Assembly (NCBI GenBank): GCA_964036045.1 | Contig: OZ038385.1 | Coordinates: 620,001 to 684,000, forward strand | Length of the DNA: 64,000 bases | Direction: 5' to 3' | DNA from: Eutreptiella sp. 'Long Island Sound 2002' | Taxonomy: Eukaryota; Euglenozoa; Euglenophyceae; Eutreptiales; Eutreptiaceae | Shown here: positions 44,551 to 57,100 of the stretch, in pieces | How positions within the stretch are numbered: the stretch's first letter is position 1 | Layout: each line of letters starts with the position of its first letter | Translations under genes and position numbers: made by a program | The notes under the pieces: model-generated | What the model was told of the DNA's origin: nothing | The model's database searches: none | Seen by the model: only the letters and a program-made list of their open reading frames with translations

Positions 44551-45443
44551 GAGGGTAAGCCAATAGTCAGGGGGTAGCCTATCAAGTTTGTGCATCAGAG
44601 GCCCTTGGTAAATCAATAGTCAGGGGGTGGCCTATCAAGTTCGTGCATCAGAGGCCCTTGGTAAATCAATAGTCAGGGGCTGGCCTATCAGGTTCGTGCA
44701 TCAGAGGCCCCCGGTAAATCAATAGTCAGGGGGTAGCCTATCAAGTTCGTGCATCAGACGCCCTGGGTAAATCAATAGTTTGGGGCAGGCCTATCAAGTT
44801 CGTGCATCAGAGGCCCCCGGTAAATCAATAGTTACGGGGAGGCCTATCAAGTTCGTGCATCAGTGGCCCTGGGTAAACCAATAGTCAGGGGGTAGCCTAT
44901 CAAGTTCGTGCATCAGAGGCCCCTGGCAAATCTATAGTCTGAGGTAGCCTATCAAATTCGTGAATCAGAGGCCGCTGGCAAATCAATAGTCGGGGGGTAG
45001 CCTATCAAGTTCGTGCATCAGAGGCCGCTGGCAAATCAATAGTCAGGGGGTAGCCTATCAAGTTCGTGCATCAAAGGCCCTGGGTAAATCAATACTTAGG
45101 GGGTAAGCTATCAAGTTTGTGCATCAGAGGCCCCCGGTAAATCAATAGTTACGGGCAGGCCTATCAAGTTCGTGCATCAGAGGCCCTGGGTAAACCAATA
45201 GTCAGGGGGTAGCCTATCAAGTTCGTGCATCAGAGGCCCCTGGCAAATCAATAGTCTGAGGTAGCCTATCAAATTCGTGCATCAGAGGCTGCGGGCAAAT
45301 CAATAGTCAGGGGGTAGCCTATCAAGTTCGTGCATCAGAGGCCGCTGGCAAATCAATAGTCAGGGGGTAGCCTATCAAGTTCGTGTATCAGAGGCCCCCG
45401 GTAAGTCAATAGTCAGGGGGTAGCCTATCAAGTTCGTGCATCA
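44551..45443 (-). repeat. ~54-bp satellite, right arm part 2, inverted (~16 copies)
   Basis: Same monomer family, opposite orientation to 34560-39257, lying upstream of the first recognised exon of the SET gene. Variant monomers (CTGGCAAATCAATAG, GGTAAACCAATAGTC) recur in blocks. Confidence 0.92.
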
Positions 45444-45510
45444 GAAGTGCCTTTGGAACTGTTGATGTGTTGACCAGGACCGCGGTGGTGGTAATGGGTG
45501 GTGACTGTGG
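45444..45510. repeat. Second copy of the 67-bp sequence
   Basis: Matches 44131-44197 and again directly follows the last satellite monomer. Confidence 0.85.
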
Positions 45511-46050
45511 TGAAGCGGTAGCGGGAGGGTCTCTCTACCGCCACCCGCTGTGGCTCGCACGCGCGCTGAATAGCGCAATTTATGACGTAAAATGGGATTA
45601 CGAAGGCTACAGAACAACAGCGAGAATTGCCGTTTTTTTATGTGAAAATAGCAGTTTTTTGTACTAAATTTCCGCGGTTGTACCCCATTTTGTAATTATT
45701 CGCGAGATATCACTGTTTTCCCGTGTTTTCCCAGGCACCTATGTAGATTTGGAAGGCCTGTGGCTAACGCCTTAGAACAGTTTAAGCAACTTAAACCGAC
45801 TCACGAAATGTTCGATTCTTGCAGAAATTGCGGTGCTTTGCAAGGGGTCCACGAAAACGCTTCAAAACTGTTCTAACAACCCTGAACAGGGACAGCCGCC
45901 GGCCGCAGCGCCCAGCAGCGCCAGGGGGCGGCGCTAACAGGCGCTGAAACCAGAAGGCGCTGAGCGGAGCGCCAGTCATCACCGCAACGTGGCCGTCAGC
46001 CGCTGCGAGTGGCCAGAGGAGAGGCAGCAAATGCCTCCGCAGCGTCCCGG
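45511..46050. other. Intergenic or leader sequence, no gene seen
   Basis: Contains an AT-rich portion (45570-45800) and a GC-rich portion (45890-46040) with repeated GGCGCTGA-like motifs. It leads into the open frame starting at 46051, for which it may be the leader. Confidence 0.4.
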
Positions 46051-46274
46051 ATGAGCAGCAGCGACAGCAGCGGCATCAGGACGTGGGGACCGCAAAATGG
46101 CGGCTACAACCTGGACAGCTACAGCAACGCGTCAGACTGGAGTCCCAGTCCAAGGCCAAGTCCCAGCCGCAGTCCAGCGTTCGAGCAACAGAGGTATGGC
46201 CCTTCCAGCCGTCAACCCTATGGCCGTGAGAACCAGTACGTCGGCAGCACCGGCCGTTCCAAGAGCGGCAGTAC
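46051..46274 (+). pseudogene. Open reading frame split by element C, left part
   Basis: ATG at 46051 begins MSSSDSSGIRTWGPQNGG, a Ser/Pro/Arg-rich sequence. The frame runs to the target site GTAC (46271-46274), where element C begins. On the other side of C the same frame resumes (63647). Composition suggests the disordered start of a nuclear or gag-like protein. No domain is recognised. Confidence 0.5.
46271..46274. repeat. Target-site duplication GTAC, left copy
   Basis: GTAC here and at 63643-63646 flank element C. If the final A of the LTR is counted as target, the duplication is AGTAC. Confidence 0.85.
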
Positions 46275-49200
46275 TGAAGCGGTACCCAGAACCCCAAGAC
46301 CATGGTGGGGTAGACAACCGGTCTCCGTGTGCCCACCAACCCCATGTACGGAGGGGAAGACGCCCGGTGAAGCCCGGTGAGAGCATGGCAGGAGCGTGTC
46401 CCTTGCCGCAAAGCCCCCGTGACGGCATTCCGGCCACTTGGGGCATGTTACCATGTACCGGCAAACTGCCATTTGCCGGTATCTTACTACTACACGCCAA
46501 TCTGCGCCGTACCGCCTTCGGCCGTCGATTCGGCAACCTAACCCTAACAACAGATGTAGGTAAGACGTGTTTGTGTGAGAGATCTGGCCATTTCAGCTAT
46601 TAGCGGCCGCATCGGCAACCGATGCGTCGCCGGCTGAGATTTACACATCAGAATATCAGGAATCCACAGGGTTTTATTTTCATATTGTTTCCGTAAATTT
46701 TCACGCTTCCGTTCTGATAATCAATGTTTTGACTGCTGGCGGTTGGCGCGCGACTTTAGCGTAACCGCCAGTTTAACTGTTATTTAAAGACATTTTAGCG
46801 CAATCCGTGACGAAGACTCAAACGTCTTCAGGAATTGCATTGATGCATCTGCAATTTTCACATGGTACACTCGCAACCTTAATCCGAATTTTTCAGGATG
46901 TCGAAATCGGGTTTTCGACTTCCACATCCCCGCACTTGATTTGACCTCTTTCGAGTGGACCTACTTGCTTCCCTATGCACGAATCAACTTTTCTTTTTGT
47001 CTTGCCCTCCATTTGTCTTAGAGATATGGGCAAAACAAAGTTGATTCGCGAGGCCACTTGTGAGGGTCATATCTCGTGCCGCTTGCGAGGAATGACAATA
47101 AGGAAACGTGGGATGTATTCACAATACTCCTGACGTAATTTAGGAAGCTTTATACGCCTTGCGTCTCCACACGTGCGCGCTAGCGTAATGGATCATGGTC
47201 AAGAGGGTAGAGTTTGCGTTATAACTCTTTGGCCATGATATTGCGTGCGTTGAGATAACTTTCGAGTGTAGCGCGCGAGTGTTGGTGTTGCATAGGAACT
47301 TTCGTTGAGTTCCTCTGAGCGATTGACACAAAGTCCTGCCCTTGGAGGGGCATGACATATCGTGGGGGGAGCTACCTTTTTGGGCAGGTTGTGGTATGTG
47401 CCATGTGTTGTATTGCGTGCCCATTTGGCGGGTTTGGCTAAGAGCGATACACCCACCACTGGACCTCAGATTGCACGAGGCCCTTCCTTATACTCCCCAC
47501 GATTAATTGCAAGCCTAACCTCCGTGGAGGGAAGCTTGTGTGGCGATCCCAAAGCGATGCGTTGGGAGCAAGGTGTGTGTTTTGCAATTTTCCATATTTT
47601 CATGTGCCCAATTGGGAAGTAGCGCTCGTGACCTTTCAAAGCGCCCCAAGTGGAGCACATATGTGGAATCAGAGGTCATTGGTGTCAAGCCATTGCGTTT
47701 AGAAGGATAGGTCGATTACTCAATCCAAGCCGAAGATATTATAATATATTTGTGCGCCTTTCATGGCACTTTTGGGTGTTTTTTCGGCAATATTGCTGTT
47801 CTTTGCCCGTCATGATGTCAAGTGGCGACCGTGTATCTCAACCTTGCGCCCAATTGACATCATGGCCCAAGTATGTTATGGGGGTACATACTTCGGTGCC
47901 CAACATATCTTGAACCTGGCGAATAACTCCTCTTGGGCTTGGCGTACCGTGGCCGCCATGTTGGCGATTTGGGACCATCCCAAATCATGGGCTCACTTGG
48001 CGACCCTGCGATTCCCGAAACCGGAGGAGTTTGGCAACACCCAAAAGATATGTTGGACACATAAGACATGATACCAATCCTGTGGCACACTCCGGTCCAA
48101 GTCGGGCATGTGCCTCATTTGCCCCAACCATGAGTGTGCGCATTTTCGGCCATTTTGAGCAATTTTCCACATTTTCTGCCCGCCGTGCACCATGTTCAGC
48201 CACCCCGTGCACGCCGGACGCATGGACCAATGGACCATATATGACATGGGTGTTATGTATATTGGTCCCCACGGTTCACAAACCACGTGGGCGAAGCGGA
48301 GCTACCTTCGTTAAGGTGCTAGCCGAAAGTGAGTGTGGATAATTTTGCCATTTTGGCAGTTACGGACCCAATTGGGATTGTCACCACGCCGAGTGGCATG
48401 GAGATCTTTGAGGGCCAAGGGCATGAAAGTCTCCGTTGGACTCCCGGTCAATCGCGTATGGAATGGCGGATCCGATCTCCAAGCCGGCGTGGAGATATAC
48501 TATTGGGAGCACCCCCGAATTTTGGCTCATTTCGAGCAGCCAAAATGACCCCCTTTTGGGACCCCAATTTCACCCTCCCGTGTGGTCAATTGGCGGCCCC
48601 ATATCTCTCTGCCCATGGAAAGCCTGGGCTAAATTCCAAGTTGTACACTCAGATATAAGTCCTAGATCCTGTCTCCTACCCTTTGAGCTATTGGCCTTGC
48701 CCTGGCCGGGCGAGCCACGCGTGGGAATGACGCCAATTTTCGTGATTTTGGCATCATGACCCCACCTGACGAACCCGTGGTGCCCCGATGCCGGAATCTC
48801 AGAGGGAACCAGGTTGGGTGAGGGCTCCAAAGAGTTCGTACTTGAAGGGCATGGGGTCAGTTGCCTCGTCCCTACCTCTGGCGGGTCCGGACGAGGGGTC
48901 AATTTTGGAGATTTTTGAGGTACTATCAGTTTGGGTTGAAACAGCCCATTTTCAGCTACCACCTCCTAGGGGATAATGGCGGGGCCATTTCTCTGTCTCA
49001 GAGGGGAGTTCGGACCTGCCGTTAGGGGAGCATGGGGAGCGACTGTGGGTTGGCCTGGGGGCCCCTTGGTTGCCAGGAACTCGCCTGTGGCTGGGCGCAA
49101 CACCCCCCCTATTGGCAGGGTTTCAGGGTCCGGACTGAGCAGGGCATGGGTTGTGTTTGAGCCCCCGCCCCCACCCGTCCACTGAGAGGGTCGGACCTGG

Positions 49201-49453
49201 GATTGGGATATGAGTTGGGACTGAGTGTCTATTGTCCTGTGATGCCCTTACCCCAGTCCCCATGTGTACATATCCTGATGTGTTGCTGTACATACTTTTG
49301 TTCCCTTGTTTCAGAGTGGCAAGGATCCTGAAACGCTTTGTCACATGACATGAGCGCAATGATGCCCCTGTGAGCGTAGTGCTTTGCCTGCCTGCTCACT
49401 TGCGCGTGTCCACCGCAGCGTCCCGTGGCCAGGCCCCCCACGGGAACGCGTCA
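46275..49453 (+). repeat. 5' LTR of element C (3,179 bp)
   Basis: Starts TGAAGCGGTACCC and ends GCGTCA. Boundaries are set by the target duplication and by loss of similarity with the 3' LTR. It carries a TATA-like run at 47736-47750, the CRE-like inverted repeat near 47810-47860, and a damaged version of the LTR open frame near 46750-47130. Confidence 0.93.
47736..47750 (+). promoter_or_regulatory. TATA-like element of the LTR promoter (candidate)
   Basis: GATATTATAATATATT lies in otherwise GC-balanced sequence, and the corresponding run is kept in all A and C LTRs. It is followed by the conserved TTGTGCGCCTTTCA. Promoter role is inferred. Confidence 0.35.
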
Positions 49454-49807
49454 AAAGCGTTTCATCCCCGCGGGGTTACCCATCTCTCGCGTGCCACTCG
49501 GGGCCACCAACCCCGAGCAGCGCGGCGCAGCAGCTCGCAGCTCGCAGCTCGCAGCGCAGCGCAGCGGTCCGCAGCGCCGCCCAGAGCATCGCCCTGAGCG
49601 ACCACGGAAGCGCCGCGACCGTGAAGGAGGTGGACTGACCAGGACTCCCTCATCAGCGAGTCCTATCCGCCGACCAGCAAGGCCGCACACCCAGTCGCGT
49701 CAACCACTTTCACAACCACCGGCCGACCAGCACCGGCCGCACTCCCAGTCCAGTGCTACATCACCCACCTCAACAACCACCCCAGGACGACTCCATCGAG
49801 AGCACCG
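49454..49807 (+). other. Element C leader between 5' LTR and gag
   Basis: Begins AAAGCGTTTCATCC, with no TGG-initiated primer site. It contains GCAGCTC repeats (49524-49570) and the conserved hairpin 49497-49503/49511-49517. The gag ATG is at 49808. Confidence 0.6.
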
Positions 49808-52800
49808 ATGGTGAACTGGGATGAGGCGGGCAAGACCTGGCCGCAGCCCCACCCCCATGCGGCGCGCCTACTGCGTGGGTTGCTGTGGGGGCAGCAGTAC
49901 TACCACAGCAATCCCCAGTGCGAAGGCGGCATGCCCGGGAGCTTCGAGCTCCGCGAGGACATGGGCGAGGACCGCCTGCGGGCCGTGGAGGAATGGCTGC
50001 GGGCGGAAGGGTATGAGTACCGCTTCCGCCGCAAGCGCTGGAGAACCTGGACCCGCCCGGACAGGCCCGGCGAAGGGCTGCGCCCTGACGGGATTGAGGA
50101 GGACGAGAAGCCCAACGAGTACCCGTCGGGCGCCTCGATCAATGTCTCCATGTGGGACATGATCGAGAAGGAGTTCCCGGCGCTGGGGAACGAGCGCAGG
50201 CTGCAGGGCAGCAGCAGCAGCGCGTCTCCTGGGAAGAAGAAGCGTTCCGCCGGGGACAGGAGGCGGGACAGGAAGTGGCGGGAGTACCAGGAGTCCCTGG
50301 TCGCCGAAGCCGCCCAAGGCGCCAGGGGCGGAACCCCAGCCCACAGTCCCCAACGGGCCAACGGCGGTCGCCACCCCGGCCACACCACCCTTGATGACTT
50401 CCTGGAAGTCGCCAAGCAGACCAAGGCCAAGCCCCGTCTGCTGCTCCTGAGGAAGTCAGGCCCCAGCAGCGACGTGGAGTCGGCCCACCACGGGAGGATG
50501 CCGGCCGATCAGGCCAGCTCCAGCAGCAGCGTCGCTCCCCACCAAAGAGATGTGGCGCGCGCCTGCCAGCGCACCTGTGGGGTGCCCTGCAACCTTCGGG
50601 TTGCCCGGGAACGGGCCACGCAGCAGAACGCTGCCGTGGAGGGCGCCGTCGGCATCTCCCATGAGGAGGCCACCGAGTGGGGCAGAGGCATGGACTACCA
50701 CGCCTCGACCGTGGCAGCAATCGCGGCCGGTCTCACGGCTGCGGCCGCCCATGAGGCAGTGGCTGCCCGGATCAGGGGTGAGGTGGCGGCAACCGCCGAG
50801 GAAGCCCGCCTGACGCAGGAGGCCATTGCCTGCAAAGAGGCCGAGGTGAAGGTGCTGGAAGAGGCGCTTGCCCAAGAGAGGGCAAAGAAGGAGGCGGAGG
50901 AAAGGGCCCATGCCGAGGCAACGGCTAAGGCCCAGGCGGACGCCGCCAAGAAGGACGCCATCGAGGCCGCGCGACGGAAGGTCGCTGAGGAGAGGGCCAA
51001 GACGGAGGCGGAGTTGGCGGCGTTGGAAGCGGAGAAGGCTCGGCTGCAGCAGGCCCGGGAAGCCGAAGCGGCTCGTGCCCGGGAGGAAGCCGAAGGGCGA
51101 GCTGCCGCAGCCACTGCCGCCGCAATGGAGGAGGCAGAGGCCAAACTCCGCCGCGAGAGTCCCCCGGGAGGATCACGAGTGGAGACCCTTCGAAAGCTTT
51201 TCGAAGGGGACGCCTCCTCCAAGATGACGCTGGACGAGGCCGACACGGGCAGCAGTGGGAGCAGTGGCCCCACTGCCTACCGACGGAGGAAGGGTAAGGG
51301 GAAGACCCCCGAGAGGCCACGGAGGCCAGCGGGCGGACACCCCCACAACAGCGACCCCTTCTTCACCGCCAGCGACGGGGATGAACGAGGCCGCCGACAT
51401 CGCCGAGAAGTGGCTGGCGGAGGAGGCGGAGACGTCCCCATGGAGCCGGAAGGTGAGTGAGACTACCGGAGCTCGGAGTCTTCTGAGACCGAGACGCCCA
51501 GGTGGGGTGACATGGACGAGGATGACGACATGGACTTCGACATCACGAAGAAGCGCCCATCCTCGGACCCACCGAGGCAACCCGGCGGAGACCCACCGGG
51601 ACCCCCTGGCGGAGGACCATCAGGACCCCCTGGAGGACGCCCACCAAGTGGACCCCCTGGAGGCGGACCACCGGGCGGGGGAGGACCCCCTGGACTGGGC
51701 GGACCCGGCAGAGGCCCTCCTGGAGGACCCCCTGGGGACCCCGACGACCCACCAGGGAACGGCGACCCGGATACCACCTGGCGGTGGATTGTCTACCTCC
51801 GCAGGAGGGTCCAGTTCCTCGAGCGCGAGGTAGACACGTGCAAGGGCGAGATGACTCGCATCGCCAGGGTTGCCGCGCGCGCGCAGAGAGAGCTGGACAT
51901 CGCCAAGATCGAGATGGTCCAGAGCGCTGGCGTCGCCACCGCCACCCAGAGGCTGCTGGACATCGCCAGGGGCGAGACCAGGTCGCTGAACAAGGTCATC
52001 AGCGGCCTGCAGCAGAGGCCGGACGCGCTGGAAGCCCGTGGGAGCGTCGGCAGCGACCACCCACCCCTGGAGTCTGGCTCGTCGGACGACGGCTGGGGAC
52101 CCGGACCAGATCCAGGCAGACCCCACGCCCCCGGCGGAGCCCCCAGGAGTCGCCCCAGCGCCAGTGCCCCCTCTCTCAGCGCCCCCTCCCACCACAGCGC
52201 GGGCCGCCGCAACGAGCGCGTGCCGCCCGGCAGTGGCGGTGAGGAGTGGCGTGATGAGTGGCTCAAGGCGGACTACCACAACTGCCGTGCCCCACCGCGG
52301 ACACCAGTACGCCCCTGACGCCCCGCACCAGCCCCGGAGCCAATCCCAATGGCTGGCGGACGTTATGGTGGACTCAGGGATGAGGTCCCCGGAGGAGACA
52401 TGGAGTGGGACGTCGGCGGAGGCGAGGACCTGGACCTGGACCTGGAGGAGTTCGACATCTCCCCGCCGCGTGGTTTACGACGGGAGGCTGCTGAACGCAG
52501 CCGCCGGCGCCGTGATGAGGAGGCATACATGGAAGGTGTACGGCGTGAACATCTAGGTTCAGCGTACATGGACGAACCGCGGCGTAGCCACAGGGAGTCC
52601 ATGGAGGAGATGGACGTGGCAGCCGTGGGAGTCCGTGGGCGAGGCCGATGGGAACCTCGGTCGACCTCGCGGCCGGCGTTCATGGTCTCTAAGGCCGCGG
52701 ATGCCGCCGTGTGGGAAGACTTGAAGGACATCAAGCCCCCCATGTACGATGGCAACCCCCTCAACCTCGAGCGCTTCTTGGAGAAGCTGGACGATTAGGG

Positions 52801-54156
52801 GGTGACCGTCACTGAAGACATGGATCCCGCGGATGCGGAGAAATATGTCTTCAGACGGTTCAGGTACCGCCTGCCGGAAGTGCTCCAAGAGCTATACTTC
52901 GTGGCGACCAAGGAGGGGAAAATCAAGACACTCAAGGAAGCCAAGAAGTGGCTCAACGAGCAGGAGCGGGTGGACGCTCCGCAGGTGGCTGCCAAGCGCT
53001 GGAAGTCCTTCAAGCTTCAGCATGATGGACGGGAGATCCGCCTACGGGACTGGCGAGACTTCCGAGGGCAATAAACCCTCTTCTGCCGCAACGTGCAGGA
53101 CTGGAACGAGGGTGACGAGCAGGCTCGCCTGCTCTCCATGCTGCCGGAGGCATGGATCAAGAGGGTCACCAAAGGAGGAAGCCAAGAGGGCCAAGTCCAA
53201 CCACACGGTCAAGACGATGCTCCCAAAAGAGTATCATACGAACGTGGTGGCTTGGACGAGGAAGAACGTGGCCCGGGATGTCAAACGGCACTCCCTGCGG
53301 AACGCTCTCCTCATCACCGTCTCGGGCGATCGCGAGAAGACGGCGATGTAGCGCCTTGACGAGTGTGACGTGAGCGGCCAGACCATCCGTCTGCAGGCCA
53401 TCCCGGCGCGGATGAGCTGCGACGAGATTCTGGAGTGGGTTGGAGAGGAGGTGCTCAAGGAGTACCGGAACCTCCACCACACCCGCGGGTTGAGGCCCGG
53501 CGACCGTGACGTCAACTACGTTGGCGAGGGGCCTGGCGGGGAAGCTGCCATGGACCCAGCAGGAGTCGACGGCAATGAGACTCTCGTCGACGATGACGAC
53601 GACGATGAGCCCGCCGAGATGGCCGTTTGTGCCTTCGTGGCTCACGACGGCGCGGGGAACAACCAGGGAAGCTGGAAGCCCCTGCAGCCGGGTTGGAAGA
53701 AGAAGGAGAAGAAGGACCCTCGTCGCATCGGCAGCCCTCCGCTGTCCTTTGGGGAGTTCATAAGAGCTCACCCTCAGGGCTGTTTCGTGTGTTATGGGAG
53801 GAAGCAAGGCTTCAACCATGACCACCGAACATGCCCCATCCACCAGGCCGAACACGGAGACCTACAAGAAGGCGCACGGGTCGAAGAAGCGTGCACCTGC
53901 GGGTATCCGGGAGGCCAAAGTGGAGGTGGACAAGGACGAGCTCTCCAAGCTGATGTCGGTGGGGAGCGAATTAGCCAAGGAGATCCAGGAGATAAAGAGG
54001 AACTGGGCCCCCAGGTCGGACAACAAGAACAAGGAGAACAACCAGAACGACCAGAACAAGGACAAGGACAAGAAGCCTAGGAATAGGGGGAAGAAGTGCG
54101 TCAACGAGGTTGATGCGGAGGAGCATACCCCTACTTCCACAACCGACGCCCCCTAG
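49808..54156 (+). pseudogene. gag: Element C gag, interrupted by stops and frameshifts
   Basis: Counterpart of the element A gag, starting MVNWDEAGKTWPQP. The same order of regions is present: N-terminal block, coiled coil (50700-51160), Pro/Gly stretch (51560-51760), second coiled coil, capsid-like part and CFVC...H..C knuckle (about 53779-53840). In-frame stops are at 51458 (TGA), 52316 (TGA), 52796 (TAG for Trp), 53072 (TAA for Lys) and 53348 (TAG for Trp). Frameshifts lie near 53165 and 53840. It preserves the lysine codon that is TAG in element A, which identifies the A change as a mutation. It ends at TAG 54154-54156, in frame with pol. Confidence 0.88.
54154..54156 (+). other. In-frame gag/pol TAG of element C
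   Basis: GCC CCC TAG CCG AGC CCC TGC AGC: the frame continues without a stop into pol. The flanking codons are nearly identical to those in A. Confidence 0.75.
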
Positions 54157-57100
54157 CCGAGCCCCTGCAGCCAAGGGCCCCAGCTAGGGCGGTCGCAGGA
54201 TGGTGTCGTGGGAAGCGCCACACCATCCCAATCGGGAGTCGGTAAGCACAAAGGGACTGCCGCGGGCGGAAGGCCCGGTCCGGCACCCAGTCGCGGAGGC
54301 GGGGTGAGGGCAAGTGAAGGCACGAACCCTTCCAGCCGGCCATCTTTCGCGACCAAGAATGTGTTTGATGTACTTCAAGATCTATCCGAGAGTATTGAAG
54401 GATCACCCGGACCGCTTGTTGAGCTTCTGGAACGGCCGGAGATCCTGAGCTTGCACGCCGTGCGCCGAGTTGGGCGTGAGCGGCAGTTGCACCTTAAGGT
54501 CCCTGCCTTATGCGGGGAAGTGGAAAAGGTCTTCGACGTGTTGGTCGACACGGGCGCTCAGGTCAGCTTGGTCAAGGCTGGCCTACTTCCGCCAGAGTGT
54601 TTGACCGACAGTCGGAAACCTGTTGGGGTGAAGGTGGCGAACGGCCAGTACATGGTGGGAGGCACGAAGGAAGCGGCCATTGGGCTGCAGTTCGTGAACC
54701 ATCGTGAGCTGAGCTGCCCAGACCTTGGCAAGGAAATCCTCCTGCAAGGTCGCTTCTACGAGGCCGAGATGGACTGGGACATGATCGTTAGGTACGACTT
54801 CATGATGGAGATGGACTCCGGCGTCCTCCCGGCCCAGGCCTCCATGACCCTGTACCAGGACGACCAGTTCTCGTGGCTTTCGTCACCAGAGCACCATGTG
54901 GAATGCCAATGGATCCACCCCGAACGCAATCAGCTCGAAGTAGCCGCGCTGGACACTGAGCCAACTGGGCCAGCAAACCAGGAGCACGGCGTAATGCCGG
55001 AAGTGGCGAGCCGAGTGGTTGCGGACCTGGGAGCTTCGGATCTGGCCCTGAATGCGTTCTCTTCAGGAACCTCCGCCCATCTGCGGGTTTGTGAGAAGTA
55101 CTGGAGCGCACAGGACTCCGCGTGGAGGAAGCACTGGGGTCCGCATCAGGGATTCATGTGGATCCATTGCCCCCGTTGGGACATTCCAAGAGCGATAGCG
55201 AAGATTCGCAAGGACCGCTCCAAGGCAGTGCTGGTTGTTCCTATGGGATGCACCGAGGAGGAAAGTACCCGACATTGGGTAGTCTCATTGACCAACATGA
55301 CCTTAAACAAGGTCGTCCTACCGGCTGGAGAGAGTGTCTATCAGGACGCTAAGGGACAGCCCATGCCACCCCAGAGATGGCCAACGGCATTCCACTATGT
55401 GGATGGGGGCCTTGATCAGGCCGACACCACTGATTTCGTGTGTGTCAACCGCATCGTAGCGGAGCCTTGGAGGCAATGCTTTGAGGTTCCCCCTGTTGAC
55501 ATCGGAGAATCGGAAGACCCCCTCACTGAAGAGGAGTTGGATCTGGTTCAGGGGTATATGGATCAGCCCTTTCACGACTGGGGAAACCAGCGTGAGGGCA
55601 AAGGCCAGGATAAAGCCTGGTGGGAAGTGGACTCCATCGTCTCTGGTTCCTATGATGGAGATACCTTCGTTCGGAGGGTACTGGACCACATGTCCAGCCA
55701 GGACGAGCCAATCGGGGGTAACCCACCCACCTACGGCGACCTATTCTGAGGCGAGACCAGAGATGGCCCATTGGGCCACCTGGGAAGACCGCCTGAGCCA
55801 AAGACGAGCGGGGTCGCTACCCCTCAAGTAAGCTCAGTGGTCCAGGTGCCCGGAAAAGCCAAGGCGGAGTCTGACGATTGCCCCAAAATCCAGGCATTGA
55901 GGGCCAGGCTGAAGCAAAAGTATGGTGATACCTTCTTCAGCGGAAAACCTGTGTTTCCCCCACCGGTGCGTGGACCGTATGGCGAGGCCAAGATACGACT
56001 GAAGCAGGACCCCCGTGTGTATCGGCACCGGGAGTTTGCCCTGAGGGGCGAGAGGAAGGAGGCCATGGAGAAGATCCTCCGTGACTTCATCGAGAGAGGC
56101 TGGCTCGAGCCGTGCCACTCCGAGTGGGCCTCTCCATGCTTCGTCGTCACCAAGAAGGTGGCCGGAGAGTGGCGGCTCGTGGTCGACTACCGCGGCCTAA
56201 ACGCCCGAACGCAGCATGACAGCTATACGCTGCCCCTCATTGAGGACATGCTGCAAAAACAACACCGGCGGAGGATCTTCACGGTGATTGACCTGAAACA
56301 TGGTTATCATCAGATGCCTCTCGCCGAGGAGTCCCGTGCCTGCACAGCCATGAGCACCCCACTTGGACCTCTCCAGTGGAAGGTGATGCCCATGGGCGTT
56401 ACCAACGGCAATGCGGCTTTCCAGCGGATGCTGGAGAACCTGCTTGAGCCGGTGCGTGACTGTGCGGACCCCTTCGTGGACGACGTGATCATCGCGTCCG
56501 GGGACCCCAGTATGAGCTACGAGGAGCTCCTGGAGGCACATGAGAGGGACGTCACTCGAGTGCTGGACCTTATGGTTCGGCACAAACTCACAGGCAGCAG
56601 TGACAAGGCCACCATTGCGGTAAGCGAGGTGGTCCTTGCTGGCCACGTAGTTGGGAACGGGCAGCGAAAGCCCATACCTGGCAGAGTGGCTGCGATTGAG
56701 CACTGGGAAAAGCCCAAGACGGTCTCTGAGCTACGGGCGTATCTGGGGTTCTGCAACTACTACTCGGGGTATATCAAAATGTATGCCGAGTATGCAGCCC
56801 CCATGACGACCATGCTCAAGGGTACCCGAGAGGAGACCAAGAAGGGGTCCAAGAAGGCTCTGGTCTGGACTGCTGAGTCCGACCGTGCCTTTGAGGGGAT
56901 GAAGCAGGCGCTGCTATCTGCAGTGGGTCTGCACCTCGTGGATCCTGACCGAGGGTTCGTCCTGCGCACCGACGCTTCCGACTACGCCATTGGCGCTGTG
57001 TTGGAACAAGTGCTTGACGATGGCAGGCACGTGCTTGTGGCCTTCTCGAGCCGAGTCCTGGCGGAAGGCCAGAGACGGACGTGGACGCCCCGAGAAGAGG

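Noticed and set aside
46537-46553. CCTAACCCTAACA as a telomeric repeat
   Set aside because: Only about two units, repeated at the same place in both C LTRs. It is part of the LTR, not a telomere remnant.
48031-48342. Second shared LTR open frame (MAHSGPSRACASFAP...) as a gene
   Set aside because: Present in all A and C LTRs, but the DNA itself is so similar that shared openness is not evidence of coding. No domain seen.
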